A stretch of 64,000 bases of DNA. Source: RAM1 sp041905405. Lineage in GTDB: Bacteria > Pseudomonadota > Gammaproteobacteria > Burkholderiales > Burkholderiaceae_C. The position numbers and the translations under genes are program-made. The notes beneath the pieces are model-generated. The model saw only the letters and a program-made list of their open reading frames with translations. It had not been told where the DNA came from and ran no database searches. How positions within the stretch are numbered: the stretch's first letter is position 1; the number at the start of each line of letters is the position of its first letter. The stretch is from assembly GCA_041905405.1 (NCBI GenBank), contig JAYRLC010000005.1, forward strand, positions 1-64,000, written 5' to 3'. Shown here piece after piece: positions 35,154 through 43,557 of this stretch.

Positions 35154-37046
35154 ATGCCCTTCACGACAACAATCCAGCTCGGCAACATCCTCGATTTCAA
35201 CCAGGCCGTTCAGGACTCGGTCCAGCAGATCGAGGCCGGCGATTTCAATGGAGACGGCAGGACCGATTTTCTGGTGATGCGCATCAAGGGCGAAGGCAAT
35301 ACACCGGCCGGCCCGCGCATCATGGTCAACCTGGGCAACGGCACCTGGCAGGACCAGACCAGCGCCATGTTCGCGGGTGCCATCCCCACCATCGAATATG
35401 CGCCGCGCGTCGTCGTGGCCGACCTCAACGGCGATGGCCGCAGCGACGTCTATGCGCCCAACTTCGGCCCCCACAACAACGCGACGCAGGGTGGGCGGGA
35501 CCAGGTCTGGCTGTCCCGCCCCGGGGGCACGCTGGCACTGGCCAGCACCGGCGCTACACAGGGGCTCGCGCACGGCGTGACCTACGGCGACATCGACCGC
35601 GATGGCGACATCGACGTGGTGGTCAACGACGTGACCCTGCCCAGCCAGGGACCACGCGCGGACCGCATCCTCATCAACAACGGCCAGGGCGCTTTCACCG
35701 ACAACCAGGCGCTGCTGCCGCCGTCGCTGCGCACCGGGCCGGACAAGCTCAGCCACACCTGGTCGCTGCTGGCCGATCTGACGGGTGACGGCGCGCCCGA
35801 TCTGGCGCTGGGCACCTGGGAGGCCGCGCTGGCAGGCCGCTCCAATTTCTCGCCCCCCAGCCAGGTGCTGATCAACGACGGACGCGGCAGCTTTGCCGCC
35901 AGTGCCATCCATAACTTGCCGCAAAGCCCCGTCACGCCAGAGTCGACCGTGGACATCGACGCCATGGACCTGAACGGCGACGGGCTCAACGACCTGGTGG
36001 TGTCGGTCACACGTGGCGGCGACGGCAGCACGGGAACCTACTACGGCACGGGCTACATCCAGCTCCTGATCAATCGCGGCGGGGGGCAGTTCAGCGACGA
36101 GACAGCGGCGCGGTATCCCGCACAGACGGCCAATGCGCCTGGCGCGTGGTGGAAGTTCGTCCGCTCCATCGACTTCAACCTGGACGGTGCGCCCGATCTG
36201 CTGCTGACGGGTGCGGGCGGTGGCGCGTATGCGCACAACCAGGCCGCGCGCGTGCTGCTCAACGACGGCACAGGCCGGTTCAGCGAGTCGGTCACGCTGC
36301 CCACCACCGGCACCGTTGCCTACGTCTCCGACGCAACGACCGTGGCCGATGTAAATGGCGATGGCAGGCCAGACCTGGTGGGCGTCCAGTGGACTTCCTC
36401 CACTGGCCTCTCACTGGTGGCCCTGCTCAACGACTACCCCGCGCCGGCGCGCAGCACGGGCACCGCGGCGGCCGACAGGTTTACCGGCGGCATCGGCACG
36501 ACGACGTTCGATGCGGGCGCAGGCGTGGACACGGTCGTGTACAGCGGCGCAAGAGCAACCCATACCCTCACCCGCACCGATGCGGGCGTGACCATCCGGC
36601 ATGCGGCGGGTACCGACACGCTGGTGAATGTAGAGCGCGTCAAATTCAGCGACGCACTTGTCGCTCTGGACACCGCCGGCAACGCCGGCATGGCCTACCG
36701 CCTGTACCAGGCCGCGTTCGACCGCACGCCCGACCAGGGCGGCCTGGGCTTTCAGATGAAGGCGCTGGACGACGGCCTGAACATCGCCCAGGTCGCGGCC
36801 AACTTCATCGCCAGCCCCGAATTCCAGCGCACCTACGGCGCGCTGAACGACACGCAGTTCGTCAACCAGCTCTACCAGAACGTGTTGCACCGCGCCGCCG
36901 ACGCCAGCGGCCTGGCCTTTCACACCAACAACCTGGCCACCGGCGCCAACACGCGGGCCAACGTCCTTGTGGGATTCAGCGAATCGCCCGAGAACCAGGC
37001 CGCGCTGATCGGCGCCATCCAGAACGGCATGGTTTACACGGTTTGA
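35154..37046 (+). CDS. FG-GAP/VCBS propeller protein with C-terminal DUF4214 tail (family member 1)
   Basis: 630 residues, no Sec signal. Residues 1-435 carry seven FG-GAP-type calcium loops of the form DxNxDGxxD (DFNGDGRTD, DLNGDGRSD, DIDRDGDID, DLTGDGAPD, DLNGDGLND, DFNLDGAPD, DVNGDGRPD), as expected for a complete seven-bladed integrin-like propeller. A degenerate RTX-like linker (TGGIGTTTFDAGAGVDTVVY) leads to the DUF4214 tail from residue 503 to the end (NGMVYTV). The lack of signal and the hydrophobic C-terminus fit type I secretion. It is separated from four sibling genes by a NTF2/TetR pair. Ligand unknown. Confidence 0.85.
   Translation: MPFTTTIQLGNILDFNQAVQDSVQQIEAGDFNGDGRTDFLVMRIKGEGNTPAGPRIMVNLGNGTWQDQTSAMFAGAIPTIEYAPRVVVADLNGDGRSDVYAPNFGPHNNATQGGRDQVWLSRPGGTLALASTGATQGLAHGVTYGDIDRDGDIDVVVNDVTLPSQGPRADRILINNGQGAFTDNQALLPPSLRTGPDKLSHTWSLLADLTGDGAPDLALGTWEAALAGRSNFSPPSQVLINDGRGSFAASAIHNLPQSPVTPESTVDIDAMDLNGDGLNDLVVSVTRGGDGSTGTYYGTGYIQLLINRGGGQFSDETAARYPAQTANAPGAWWKFVRSIDFNLDGAPDLLLTGAGGGAYAHNQAARVLLNDGTGRFSESVTLPTTGTVAYVSDATTVADVNGDGRPDLVGVQWTSSTGLSLVALLNDYPAPARSTGTAAADRFTGGIGTTTFDAGAGVDTVVYSGARATHTLTRTDAGVTIRHAAGTDTLVNVERVKFSDALVALDTAGNAGMAYRLYQAAFDRTPDQGGLGFQMKALDDGLNIAQVAANFIASPEFQRTYGALNDTQFVNQLYQNVLHRAADASGLAFHTNNLATGANTRANVLVGFSESPENQAALIGAIQNGMVYTV
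36660..37046 (+). repeat. Shared DUF4214 tail, copy 1
   Basis: 128 codons plus stop encoding LDTAGNAGMAYRLYQAAFDR through NGMVYTV. Four further copies follow downstream (39207, 41182, 43149, 45178), nearly identical in DNA including third codon positions. This copy carries the variants GLGF, FVNQ, RAADASG and FHTN. Confidence 0.92.
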
Positions 37047-37070
37047 CTCCCCGGCCGGGGTGCCGACGCT

Positions 37071-37538
37071 TTAGAGCCCCAGCGCGCTGAGCCCCGGATG
37101 ATCGTCGGGCCGCCGACCCAGCGGCCAATGGAACTTGCGGTCAGCATGCGCAATGGGCAGGTCGTTGATGCTGGCAAAGCGCCGCTGCATGAAACCCTGC
37201 GCGTTAAACTCCCAGTTCTCGTTGCCGTAGCTGCGGTACCAGTGACCCGAATCGTCGTGCCATTCGTAGGCAAAGCGCACGGCAATGCGTTCGCCGGTGA
37301 AGGCCCAGACCTCCTTGATCAACCGGTAGTCCAGCTCGCGCGCCCATTTGCGCTGCAGAAAGCCCCGCACCTGCTCGCGGCCCACCGGAAACTCGGCGCG
37401 GTTGCGCCAGACCGTGTCCGGCGTATAGACCTGCACGACCCGGTCAGGGTCGCGGCTGTTCCAGGCGTCCTCGGCCATGCGGGCCTTCTGCGTGGCGGTA
37501 TCAAAGTTGAACGGGGGCAGCGGGAGTTTGGTTTCCAT
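37071..37538 (-). CDS. NTF2-like (DUF1348/SnoaL-type) protein
   Basis: 155 residues. The nuclear-transport-factor-2-like fold is recognisable from MAEDAWNSRDPDRVVQVYTP, TVWRNRAEF, RFAYEWHDDSGHWYRSYGNE and NWEFNAQGFMQRRFASIND, which match the DUF1348 family. Typical members are small cone-fold proteins of unknown or detoxifying function. Divergent from the TetR gene and certainly under its control, given the paired operators in the 71-bp gap. GGAG precedes the start. Confidence 0.9.
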   Translation of the reverse strand: METKLPLPPFNFDTATQKARMAEDAWNSRDPDRVVQVYTPDTVWRNRAEFPVGREQVRGFLQRKWARELDYRLIKEVWAFTGERIAVRFAYEWHDDSGHWYRSYGNENWEFNAQGFMQRRFASINDLPIAHADRKFHWPLGRRPDDHPGLSALGL

Positions 37539-37553
37539 GAAATCTCCAAGAAT

Positions 37554-37571
37554 GTAGACAAGTCTGTCTAC
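37554..37571. promoter_or_regulatory. TetR operator O1
   Basis: GTAGACAAGTCTGTCTAC, an interrupted palindrome (GTAGAC-N6-GTCTAC) just upstream of the NTF2-like gene. An exact inverted copy (O2) lies 29 bp further right. Confidence 0.85.
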
Positions 37572-37582
37572 TTTGCCATGGA

Positions 37583-37600
37583 GTAGACAGACTTGTCTAC
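37583..37600. promoter_or_regulatory. TetR operator O2
   Basis: GTAGACAGACTTGTCTAC, the exact reverse complement of O1, ending 9 bp before the tetR ATG at 37610. Together O1 and O2 form a 47-bp inverted repeat spanning the divergent promoters. Confidence 0.85.
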
Positions 37601-37609
37601 AATGACCCC

Positions 37610-38161
37610 ATGAATCAAGCCGCCCCGGGTGCGCGCGAGCGCATCCTGCACACCGCTCACGACCTGTTCTATCGCGACGGCATCCGTGCCACGGGCGTGG
37701 ACCGGCTGATCGCCGAATCCGGCGTGGCCAAGCTCACGTTCTACCGCCACTTCCCGTCCAAGGACGATCTGGTCCGTGCGTTCCTGGACTACCGCCATGA
37801 GCGCTGGATGGCCTGGTTCGTCGACGCGCTGGGGCGCCACGGCGCCGCGGCGCCCCACGCCGGCCTGGCCCCCGTGGCCGCGGCCATGGCCGAGTGGTTC
37901 GCCACGCCGCAGTTCCGCGGCTGCGCGTTCATCAATTCGGTGGCGGAAGTGGGCGGCACGCTGCCCGACGCCACGGCCGTCTCGCTGCGGCACAAGCAGG
38001 ACATGGTCGACGTGATCGCCAGCCTGCTGCCGGCGGGCAGTGCAAGCCGCGCCCGGGCCGAGGCGGCGGCGCTGGCGGTGGACGGGGCCATCGTGCGCGC
38101 CCAGATGGGCGACGCGGCCAGCGCGCTTGCCGGGCTGCAGCGGCTGCTCACGGCGCTCTGA
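37610..38161 (+). CDS. TetR/AcrR family repressor
   Basis: 183 residues. The N-terminal helix-turn-helix reads ARERILHTAHDLFYRDGIRA, then TGVDRLIAESGVAKLTFYRHFPSKDDLVRAFL. The C-terminal ligand domain is alpha-helical. The start ATG lies right beside operator O2, implying autorepression. Its targets are itself and the divergent NTF2-like gene. This pair interrupts the row of DUF4214 genes and has no obvious link to them. Confidence 0.93.
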   Translation: MNQAAPGARERILHTAHDLFYRDGIRATGVDRLIAESGVAKLTFYRHFPSKDDLVRAFLDYRHERWMAWFVDALGRHGAAAPHAGLAPVAAAMAEWFATPQFRGCAFINSVAEVGGTLPDATAVSLRHKQDMVDVIASLLPAGSASRARAEAAALAVDGAIVRAQMGDAASALAGLQRLLTAL

Positions 38162-38258
38162 GCGCCGCGGCGGCGGCGGGCAGCATCCCTTTTTCTGGCG
38201 ATGCGCGAAGGCATGGCGGCGCCTATCGTGCGCCGACTACTACTGCGAGGACACCGCC

Positions 38259-39593
38259 ATGGCCGCCACCACGCCTGCTCCATCCAGCACGCCCACCGTC
38301 GTGGGCAGCTGGATCTCCCGCTTCACCGAAACCGTCGGCGGCCAGCCCATCACCAACAAGCTGGTCATCACCTTCCTGAACAACGGCACCTACCTGCTGG
38401 CCAACCGCCAGACCACGGCGTCCAACGCCGTCTTTGAAGGCAAGCTGGGCGTGGAGTTCGCCGAGTACAGCTGGAACGCCACCACGGGACGCCTGAGCTC
38501 CACCACGCTGGCTAGCAGCGGCACGGGTGTGGGTATCCCCAAGGACGCGCCCACGACCATCACCTTCAGCGCGGACGGCAAGCTGCACATGGTGACGGGC
38601 ACCGACACACAGGGGCTGACCTTGGACCCCGTGCTGTCGTCGGGCACGGCGCTCGCGGGCTCCTGGTATTCGGATTCGCGCGACGGCGGCTCCGACGACA
38701 TCGTGCTCACCTTCCTGCCGGACAACAGCTTCGTGGTGGCCGACAAGGGCACCGTGGCCCGCGACCCCAACGGCCGCACCGGCGTGGAATACGGCACCTA
38801 CAGCTGGGACGCCGCCACCGGCCAGATCAGCTACACCTTCCAGAATAACTCCGACGGGGAATGGGGCCTGTCCCACGGCGGGCCGCGCAAGCTGCTGGTG
38901 TCGGGCAACCTGCTCAAGACCTTCGACCTGGACGGCCAGACGGGCAACACCGGCATCTCGTTCATCCGCGTGTCCAACCTGCAGGCCACCAGCACCGCGG
39001 TCACGCCCACGGCGGGCAACGACCAGCTCACCGGGGGCGCCGGCACCGCGACGATCGACGGCGCAGGCGGCACCGACACGGTGGCCTACACCGGCGCGCG
39101 CGCCGGCTACACGCTCACGCGCACGGACGCGGGCTTCACGCTCAAGCATGCGGCGGGCACCGACACGCTGGTGAATGTGGAGCGCATCAAGTTCGCCGAC
39201 GCCTATGTGGCGCTGGACACAGCCGGCAACGCCGGCATGGCCTACCGCCTGTACCAGGCCGCGTTCGACCGCACGCCCGACCAGGGCGGCCTGGGCTTTC
39301 AGATGAAGGCGCTGGACGATGGCCTGAACATCGCCCAGGTCGCCGCCAACTTCATCGCCAGCCCCGAGTTCCAGCGCACCTACGGCGCGCTGAACGACAC
39401 GCAGTTCGTCAACCAGCTCTACCAGAACGTGCTTCACCGCGCGGCCGACGCCAGCGGCCTGGCCTTTCACACCAACAACCTGGCCACCGGCGCCAACACG
39501 CGCGCCAACGTGCTCGTGGGCTTTTCCGAATCGCCCGAGAACCAGGCCGCCCTGATCGGCGCCATCCAGAACGGCATGGTCTACACACTCTGA
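38259..39593 (+). CDS. Tandem beta-domain protein with DUF4214 tail (family member 2)
   Basis: 444 residues from ATG 38259 (GAGGAC upstream), no Sec signal. Two tandem copies of an unrecognised domain of about 115 residues: the first begins VVGSWISRF (about 14-125), the second LAGSWYSDSR (about 133-245). Both contain a VxTFLxxxxxxVA/LA strand, a VEYxxYSWxxxTG motif and a G-rich hairpin. The shape recalls lipocalin-like beta-barrels. A degenerate RTX-like linker (NDQLTGGAGTATIDGAGGTD) and the common tail (from residue 317) follow. Leads the run of four adjacent family genes. Confidence 0.8.
   Translation: MAATTPAPSSTPTVVGSWISRFTETVGGQPITNKLVITFLNNGTYLLANRQTTASNAVFEGKLGVEFAEYSWNATTGRLSSTTLASSGTGVGIPKDAPTTITFSADGKLHMVTGTDTQGLTLDPVLSSGTALAGSWYSDSRDGGSDDIVLTFLPDNSFVVADKGTVARDPNGRTGVEYGTYSWDAATGQISYTFQNNSDGEWGLSHGGPRKLLVSGNLLKTFDLDGQTGNTGISFIRVSNLQATSTAVTPTAGNDQLTGGAGTATIDGAGGTDTVAYTGARAGYTLTRTDAGFTLKHAAGTDTLVNVERIKFADAYVALDTAGNAGMAYRLYQAAFDRTPDQGGLGFQMKALDDGLNIAQVAANFIASPEFQRTYGALNDTQFVNQLYQNVLHRAADASGLAFHTNNLATGANTRANVLVGFSESPENQAALIGAIQNGMVYTL
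39207..39593 (+). repeat. Shared DUF4214 tail, copy 2
   Basis: Same 128-codon module, variants GLGF, FVNQ, RAADASG, FHTN, ending MVYTL. It is closest to copy 1. Confidence 0.92.
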
Positions 39594-39606
39594 AACGGAG
39601 CGCACC

Positions 39607-41568
39607 ATGGCCACACCCACCACGCTGTACGAGTTCTACACGGGCATCGGCGCCACGCTGCCCTCCATCCCCGCCCGTGCCAAGGTCTACGAGAACTTCG
39701 GCCTGGGCAGCGCCGCGAGCTACACCGGCACGGCCGCGCAGAACACCGCGTTGCTCAACCTGCTGGTCAAGAAGTCGGAAACGCCCGCGCCCACCGCCGT
39801 GGTGAACCCGCCGGCCGTTGCCGCGCCCGCACCGTCACCGGCGGCACCGGCCCCCGCGCCTGCGCCAGCTGTGAGCCCGGCGCTCACGACCGCGCCGGGC
39901 GCGCCCAACACCGCCACCGGGATTCTGGGCGTGCTGGAGCAGTCCAAGAGCTCGCTGAGCCAGATCACCATGGCCTTCATGAAAGGCAACTTCAGCAATG
40001 CCGACATCGGCATCCTGCTGGACCTGGCGGGGCTGGCCTCCAGCAACATCACCGCGACCAAAAGCTGGCTGGACACATTCCCGTCAAGCTACACGATGTA
40101 TGACGTGCTCAAGCAGGCCGTGCAAAGTGGCGCGGTGGGCGGCAGCGCCGCCGCGCCCGCGCCGTCCCCGGCCCCCGCGCCCGCGCCAGCCCCCACGGGC
40201 TACACCGGCTCGGTCCCCACGCCGGTCGCCTGGTCCAAATCGACGCTGACCGGCAGCCAGGGCACGAGCGTGACGGCCACGTCGCCCGGCTACGACGTCG
40301 ACACATCGGGCCAGTGGACGTTGCGCGGCGTGACCGACGCCGCCAAACAGGCCGCGGCCGACCTGGCCTACTACCAGGGCAACAACGCCACCAGCCTGAC
40401 CGCGGGCGTGGCGACCGCGCTGACCGACATGGCGTTCAACGAGGTCGTGAAGCCGCGCCTGCCCACCGCCGCCTACAACCTGCTGCTGGCGGTCGAAGGC
40501 GCGGTGGACAAGGCCAAGAGCGTGGGCGCCATTGTCAAGAAATACACCACGGGTGTCATGGACCTGCTGTTCGACGCGCTGAAGAAATTCAAGGCCGACG
40601 GCAACGCGCAGGTCGACTACCAGGCGCTGCAGAAACACCAGGACACCCTGAACGCCGAGACGGCCGAATACATGTCCGCCCAGGTCGGCAGCGAAATCGG
40701 CTCGCTCTACAAGGCGCTGAACTACATGGGGTTCTTCACCAAGCGCAACGACGGCAGCGGGGCCCAGTCGGCGCCAGACGGCGCGGCAGGTGACGCGCCC
40801 ATGGCCGGGGCCAACGCCGCCGTGACGTTCGGCCTGCGCACGCCCGACACGCTGCTGTCGGTCGGCGCGGGCGAAAGCGTGGGCGCGATCGCGGCCGCCG
40901 ACGGCGACACCCTGAGCGGCGGCGCGGGGCGCGACGTGCTGCTGGGGCTGGGCGGCAATGACCATCTGTCAGGCGGCGCGGGCAACGACTGGCTTGTGGG
41001 CGGTGGCGGCGCCAACGTACTGGAAGGCGGCGCGGGCACCGACACCGCCGGATTCGCCGGGGCGCGCTCGGCGTACACGGTCACCATCGCGTCAACCCAC
41101 GTCACGGTCACCGACAAGGCCAACGCCGCCAACGTCACGCGCGTGGTGGACGTGGAGCGCCTGCAGTTCGCCGACGCCCGCGTGGCGCTGGACACCGCGG
41201 GCAACGCCGGCATGGCCTACCGGCTGTACCAGGCCGCCTTCAACCGAACGCCCGACCAGGGCGGCCTGGGCTACCAGATGAAGGCGCTGGACGACGGGCT
41301 GAACATTGCCCAGGTGGCGGCCAACTTCATCGCCAGCCCCGAGTTCCAGCGCACCTACGGCGCGCTGAACGACACGCAGTTCGTCAACCAGCTCTACCAG
41401 AACGTGCTGCACCGCGCCGCCGACGCCAGCGGCCTGGCCTTTCACACCAACAACCTGGCCACCGGCGCCAACACGCGCGCCAACGTGCTCGTGGGCTTTT
41501 CCGAATCGCCCGAGAACCAGGCCGCCCTGATCGGCGCCATCCAGAACGGCATGGTCTACACGGTGTAA
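39607..41568 (+). CDS. RTX-repeat protein with Pro/Ala linkers and DUF4214 tail (family member 3)
   Basis: 653 residues, no Sec signal. The N-terminal 50 residues (LYEFYTGIGATLPSIPARAK ... YENFGLG) resemble the helical start of S-layer/DUF4214 proteins. Pro/Ala-rich linkers occur at about 60-98 and 182-198. A helical middle follows with VDKAKSVGAIVKKYTTGVMD. True RTX nonapeptides occur at about 433-479 (LSGGAGRDVLLGLGGNDHLS, GGAGNDWLVGG), the clearest calcium-binding repeats in the family and a hallmark of type I secretion. The tail starts at residue 526. It begins 13 bp after member 2 with CGGAG as ribosome site. Confidence 0.85.
   Translation: MATPTTLYEFYTGIGATLPSIPARAKVYENFGLGSAASYTGTAAQNTALLNLLVKKSETPAPTAVVNPPAVAAPAPSPAAPAPAPAPAVSPALTTAPGAPNTATGILGVLEQSKSSLSQITMAFMKGNFSNADIGILLDLAGLASSNITATKSWLDTFPSSYTMYDVLKQAVQSGAVGGSAAAPAPSPAPAPAPAPTGYTGSVPTPVAWSKSTLTGSQGTSVTATSPGYDVDTSGQWTLRGVTDAAKQAAADLAYYQGNNATSLTAGVATALTDMAFNEVVKPRLPTAAYNLLLAVEGAVDKAKSVGAIVKKYTTGVMDLLFDALKKFKADGNAQVDYQALQKHQDTLNAETAEYMSAQVGSEIGSLYKALNYMGFFTKRNDGSGAQSAPDGAAGDAPMAGANAAVTFGLRTPDTLLSVGAGESVGAIAAADGDTLSGGAGRDVLLGLGGNDHLSGGAGNDWLVGGGGANVLEGGAGTDTAGFAGARSAYTVTIASTHVTVTDKANAANVTRVVDVERLQFADARVALDTAGNAGMAYRLYQAAFNRTPDQGGLGYQMKALDDGLNIAQVAANFIASPEFQRTYGALNDTQFVNQLYQNVLHRAADASGLAFHTNNLATGANTRANVLVGFSESPENQAALIGAIQNGMVYTV
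41182..41568 (+). repeat. Shared DUF4214 tail, copy 3 (mosaic)
   Basis: Variants: NRTPDQ (unique), GLGY as in copies 4-5, but FVNQ, RAADASG and FHTN as in copies 1-2. This looks like a recombinant between the two tail types. Confidence 0.9.
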
Positions 41569-41639
41569 CCGCCAAGGGGGGTGCGAATTCACCCGTTCAT
41601 GTGATGGATGCCGCGGTTTGCCACAGGTAGCCTCGGACC

Positions 41640-43535
41640 ATGGCATCCACCTTCGACATCCAGTCCATCCAGTATTTCAGTGTCGTGCCTGGCGCGCTCG
41701 ACACGGCCAACACCCGTCAGGTGTTCCAGGACTACAAAAACCTGGGCTTCAACACGGTCACGATCGGCTGGGGCGTGCCCGTGAACGAAAAGACCGGCGA
41801 CATCGTTGCATCGTTCCCGGCCGGCTACGCCAACTACCCTGCCGTGATGGCCCAGCCCTCGCTGGAGGAGATCCGCACCGTCAGCAACATTGCCAAGGAG
41901 CTGGGCCTGCGCGTGATCCTCAAGCCGCAGTCGCAGTCCACGCAGGCATCGGCGCCGGACAACATCAACCAGCACACGATTCTTCCGGGGTTTGACGCCG
42001 CCCGGTACTTTGCCAACTGGAAGGACTACATGGGCCAGGTGGCGGCACTGGCCCAGCAGGTCGGCGCCTACATGGTGGTGATCGGCACCGAGAACTCGGG
42101 CCTGGACACGGCCGCGTACCTGCAGCCCTGGACCTCGGTCATCAACGCGGTCCGTGCGGCCTACAACGGCCTGGTCACCTACGATGCGTACGGCGTGGTG
42201 CAGCGCACCTATGGCTTTGGCGTGGACCAGGTGCCGTTCTGGGGCCTGCTGGACATGATCGGCGTGAGCGCGTACTACCCGCTCACGGCCAACCCCAACC
42301 CCAGCTATGCCGACGTGCTGGCTGGCTGGTATGCCAACCGCATCTCGCCGGGTGACACCTTCGCGCCGGCCGTGGACCTGCCCGCAGCGCTCAAAGCCTT
42401 GTCGGTGCAGTACGGCAAGCCCGTGTACTTCAGCGAGTTCGGCGGCATGGCGTTCAGGGGGGTCGTCAACAACCCCGCGGGCGCGGGGCCCGACCAAAAG
42501 ACACCGGACCTGCAACAGCACCAGTGGCTGTACGAATCATTCATGACCGCGTTTGCCAACGCCAATGCCGCCGCTGGCGACAACTGGTTCCGCGGCATGA
42601 ACTCCTGGGCGGTTTACAAGGGCGTGCCGGGATCGACATCGCCCGACTACGCCGCCTACCTGGCCCGTGGCCTGATCGACTTCGAGGTCAGAGGCAAGCC
42701 CGCCGCCACCACGCTGCAGGAGTGGTACACCGGCCAGGCCATTGCCGCAGGCGCCCCCAATGCCAGCATCACGGGCGGCAGCGGCAGCAAGGACCGCGTC
42801 GTGTTCCTGGGGCGCAGTGACCAGTACCAGGTCAGCGTGCAGAAGGACGGGCTGGTCACGGTCACCGACACCGGCACAGGCCGCACCAGCACCGACCGGC
42901 TGACGGGGGTTGAATACCTGACATTCACGGACAAGACGGTCTCGCTGGCGGCCCTGGGCATGCCGCTGTCGCTCACGGGTGGCAGCGGCGGCACGCTGGA
43001 AGGCGGCGCCGGCGTGGACACGGCCGTTTACAGCGGCGCACGGTCCAGCTACGCGCTCGCGCGCACGGACACGGGCGTCACGCTCAAGCACGCGACGGGC
43101 ACCGACACGCTGGTCAGCGTGGAGCGCCTGAAATTCGCCGACACCCGCGTGGCGCTGGACACAGCCGGCAATGCCGGCATGGCCTACCGCCTGTACCAGG
43201 CCGCGTTCGACCGCACGCCCGACCAGGGCGGGCTGGGCTACCAGATGAAGGCGCTGGACGACGGGCTGAACATCGCCCAGGTCGCGGCCAACTTCATCGC
43301 CAGCCCCGAGTTCCAGCGCACCTACGGCGCGCTGAACGACACCCAGTTTGTCACCCAGCTGTACCAGAACGTGCTGCACCGCGCGCCGGACAGCGGCGGC
43401 CTGGCTTTCCATGTGAACAACCTGGCCACCGGCGCCAACACGCGGGCCAACGTGCTCGTGGGCTTTTCCGAATCGCCCGAGAACCAGGCCGCCCTGATCG
43501 GCACCATCCAGAACGGCATGGTCTACACACTCTGA
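41640..43535 (+). CDS. GH113-like glycoside hydrolase with DUF4214 tail (family member 4)
   Basis: 631 residues, no Sec signal. Residues 1-360 form a TIM-barrel glycosidase that resembles family GH113 (beta-mannanase-type): FDIQSIQYFSVVPGALDT, then LGFNTVTIGWGVPV, LGLRVILKPQSQ, then the probable acid/base glutamate E151 (MVVIGTENSG) and nucleophile E266 (KPVYFSEFGGMAF). After it come two short G-rich linkers (GGSGSKDRVVFLGRS, LTGGSGGTLEGGAGVDTAVY) and the common tail from residue 504. This implies extracellular attack on a polysaccharide. Substrate is inferred from family only. Confidence 0.82.
   Translation: MASTFDIQSIQYFSVVPGALDTANTRQVFQDYKNLGFNTVTIGWGVPVNEKTGDIVASFPAGYANYPAVMAQPSLEEIRTVSNIAKELGLRVILKPQSQSTQASAPDNINQHTILPGFDAARYFANWKDYMGQVAALAQQVGAYMVVIGTENSGLDTAAYLQPWTSVINAVRAAYNGLVTYDAYGVVQRTYGFGVDQVPFWGLLDMIGVSAYYPLTANPNPSYADVLAGWYANRISPGDTFAPAVDLPAALKALSVQYGKPVYFSEFGGMAFRGVVNNPAGAGPDQKTPDLQQHQWLYESFMTAFANANAAAGDNWFRGMNSWAVYKGVPGSTSPDYAAYLARGLIDFEVRGKPAATTLQEWYTGQAIAAGAPNASITGGSGSKDRVVFLGRSDQYQVSVQKDGLVTVTDTGTGRTSTDRLTGVEYLTFTDKTVSLAALGMPLSLTGGSGGTLEGGAGVDTAVYSGARSSYALARTDTGVTLKHATGTDTLVSVERLKFADTRVALDTAGNAGMAYRLYQAAFDRTPDQGGLGYQMKALDDGLNIAQVAANFIASPEFQRTYGALNDTQFVTQLYQNVLHRAPDSGGLAFHVNNLATGANTRANVLVGFSESPENQAALIGTIQNGMVYTL
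43149..43535 (+). repeat. Shared DUF4214 tail, copy 4
   Basis: Variants GLGY, FVTQ, RAPDSGG and FHVN, ending MVYTL. It forms the second tail type with copy 5. Confidence 0.92.
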
Positions 43536-43557
43536 AGCGATCCCCCCAGCAGACAAC

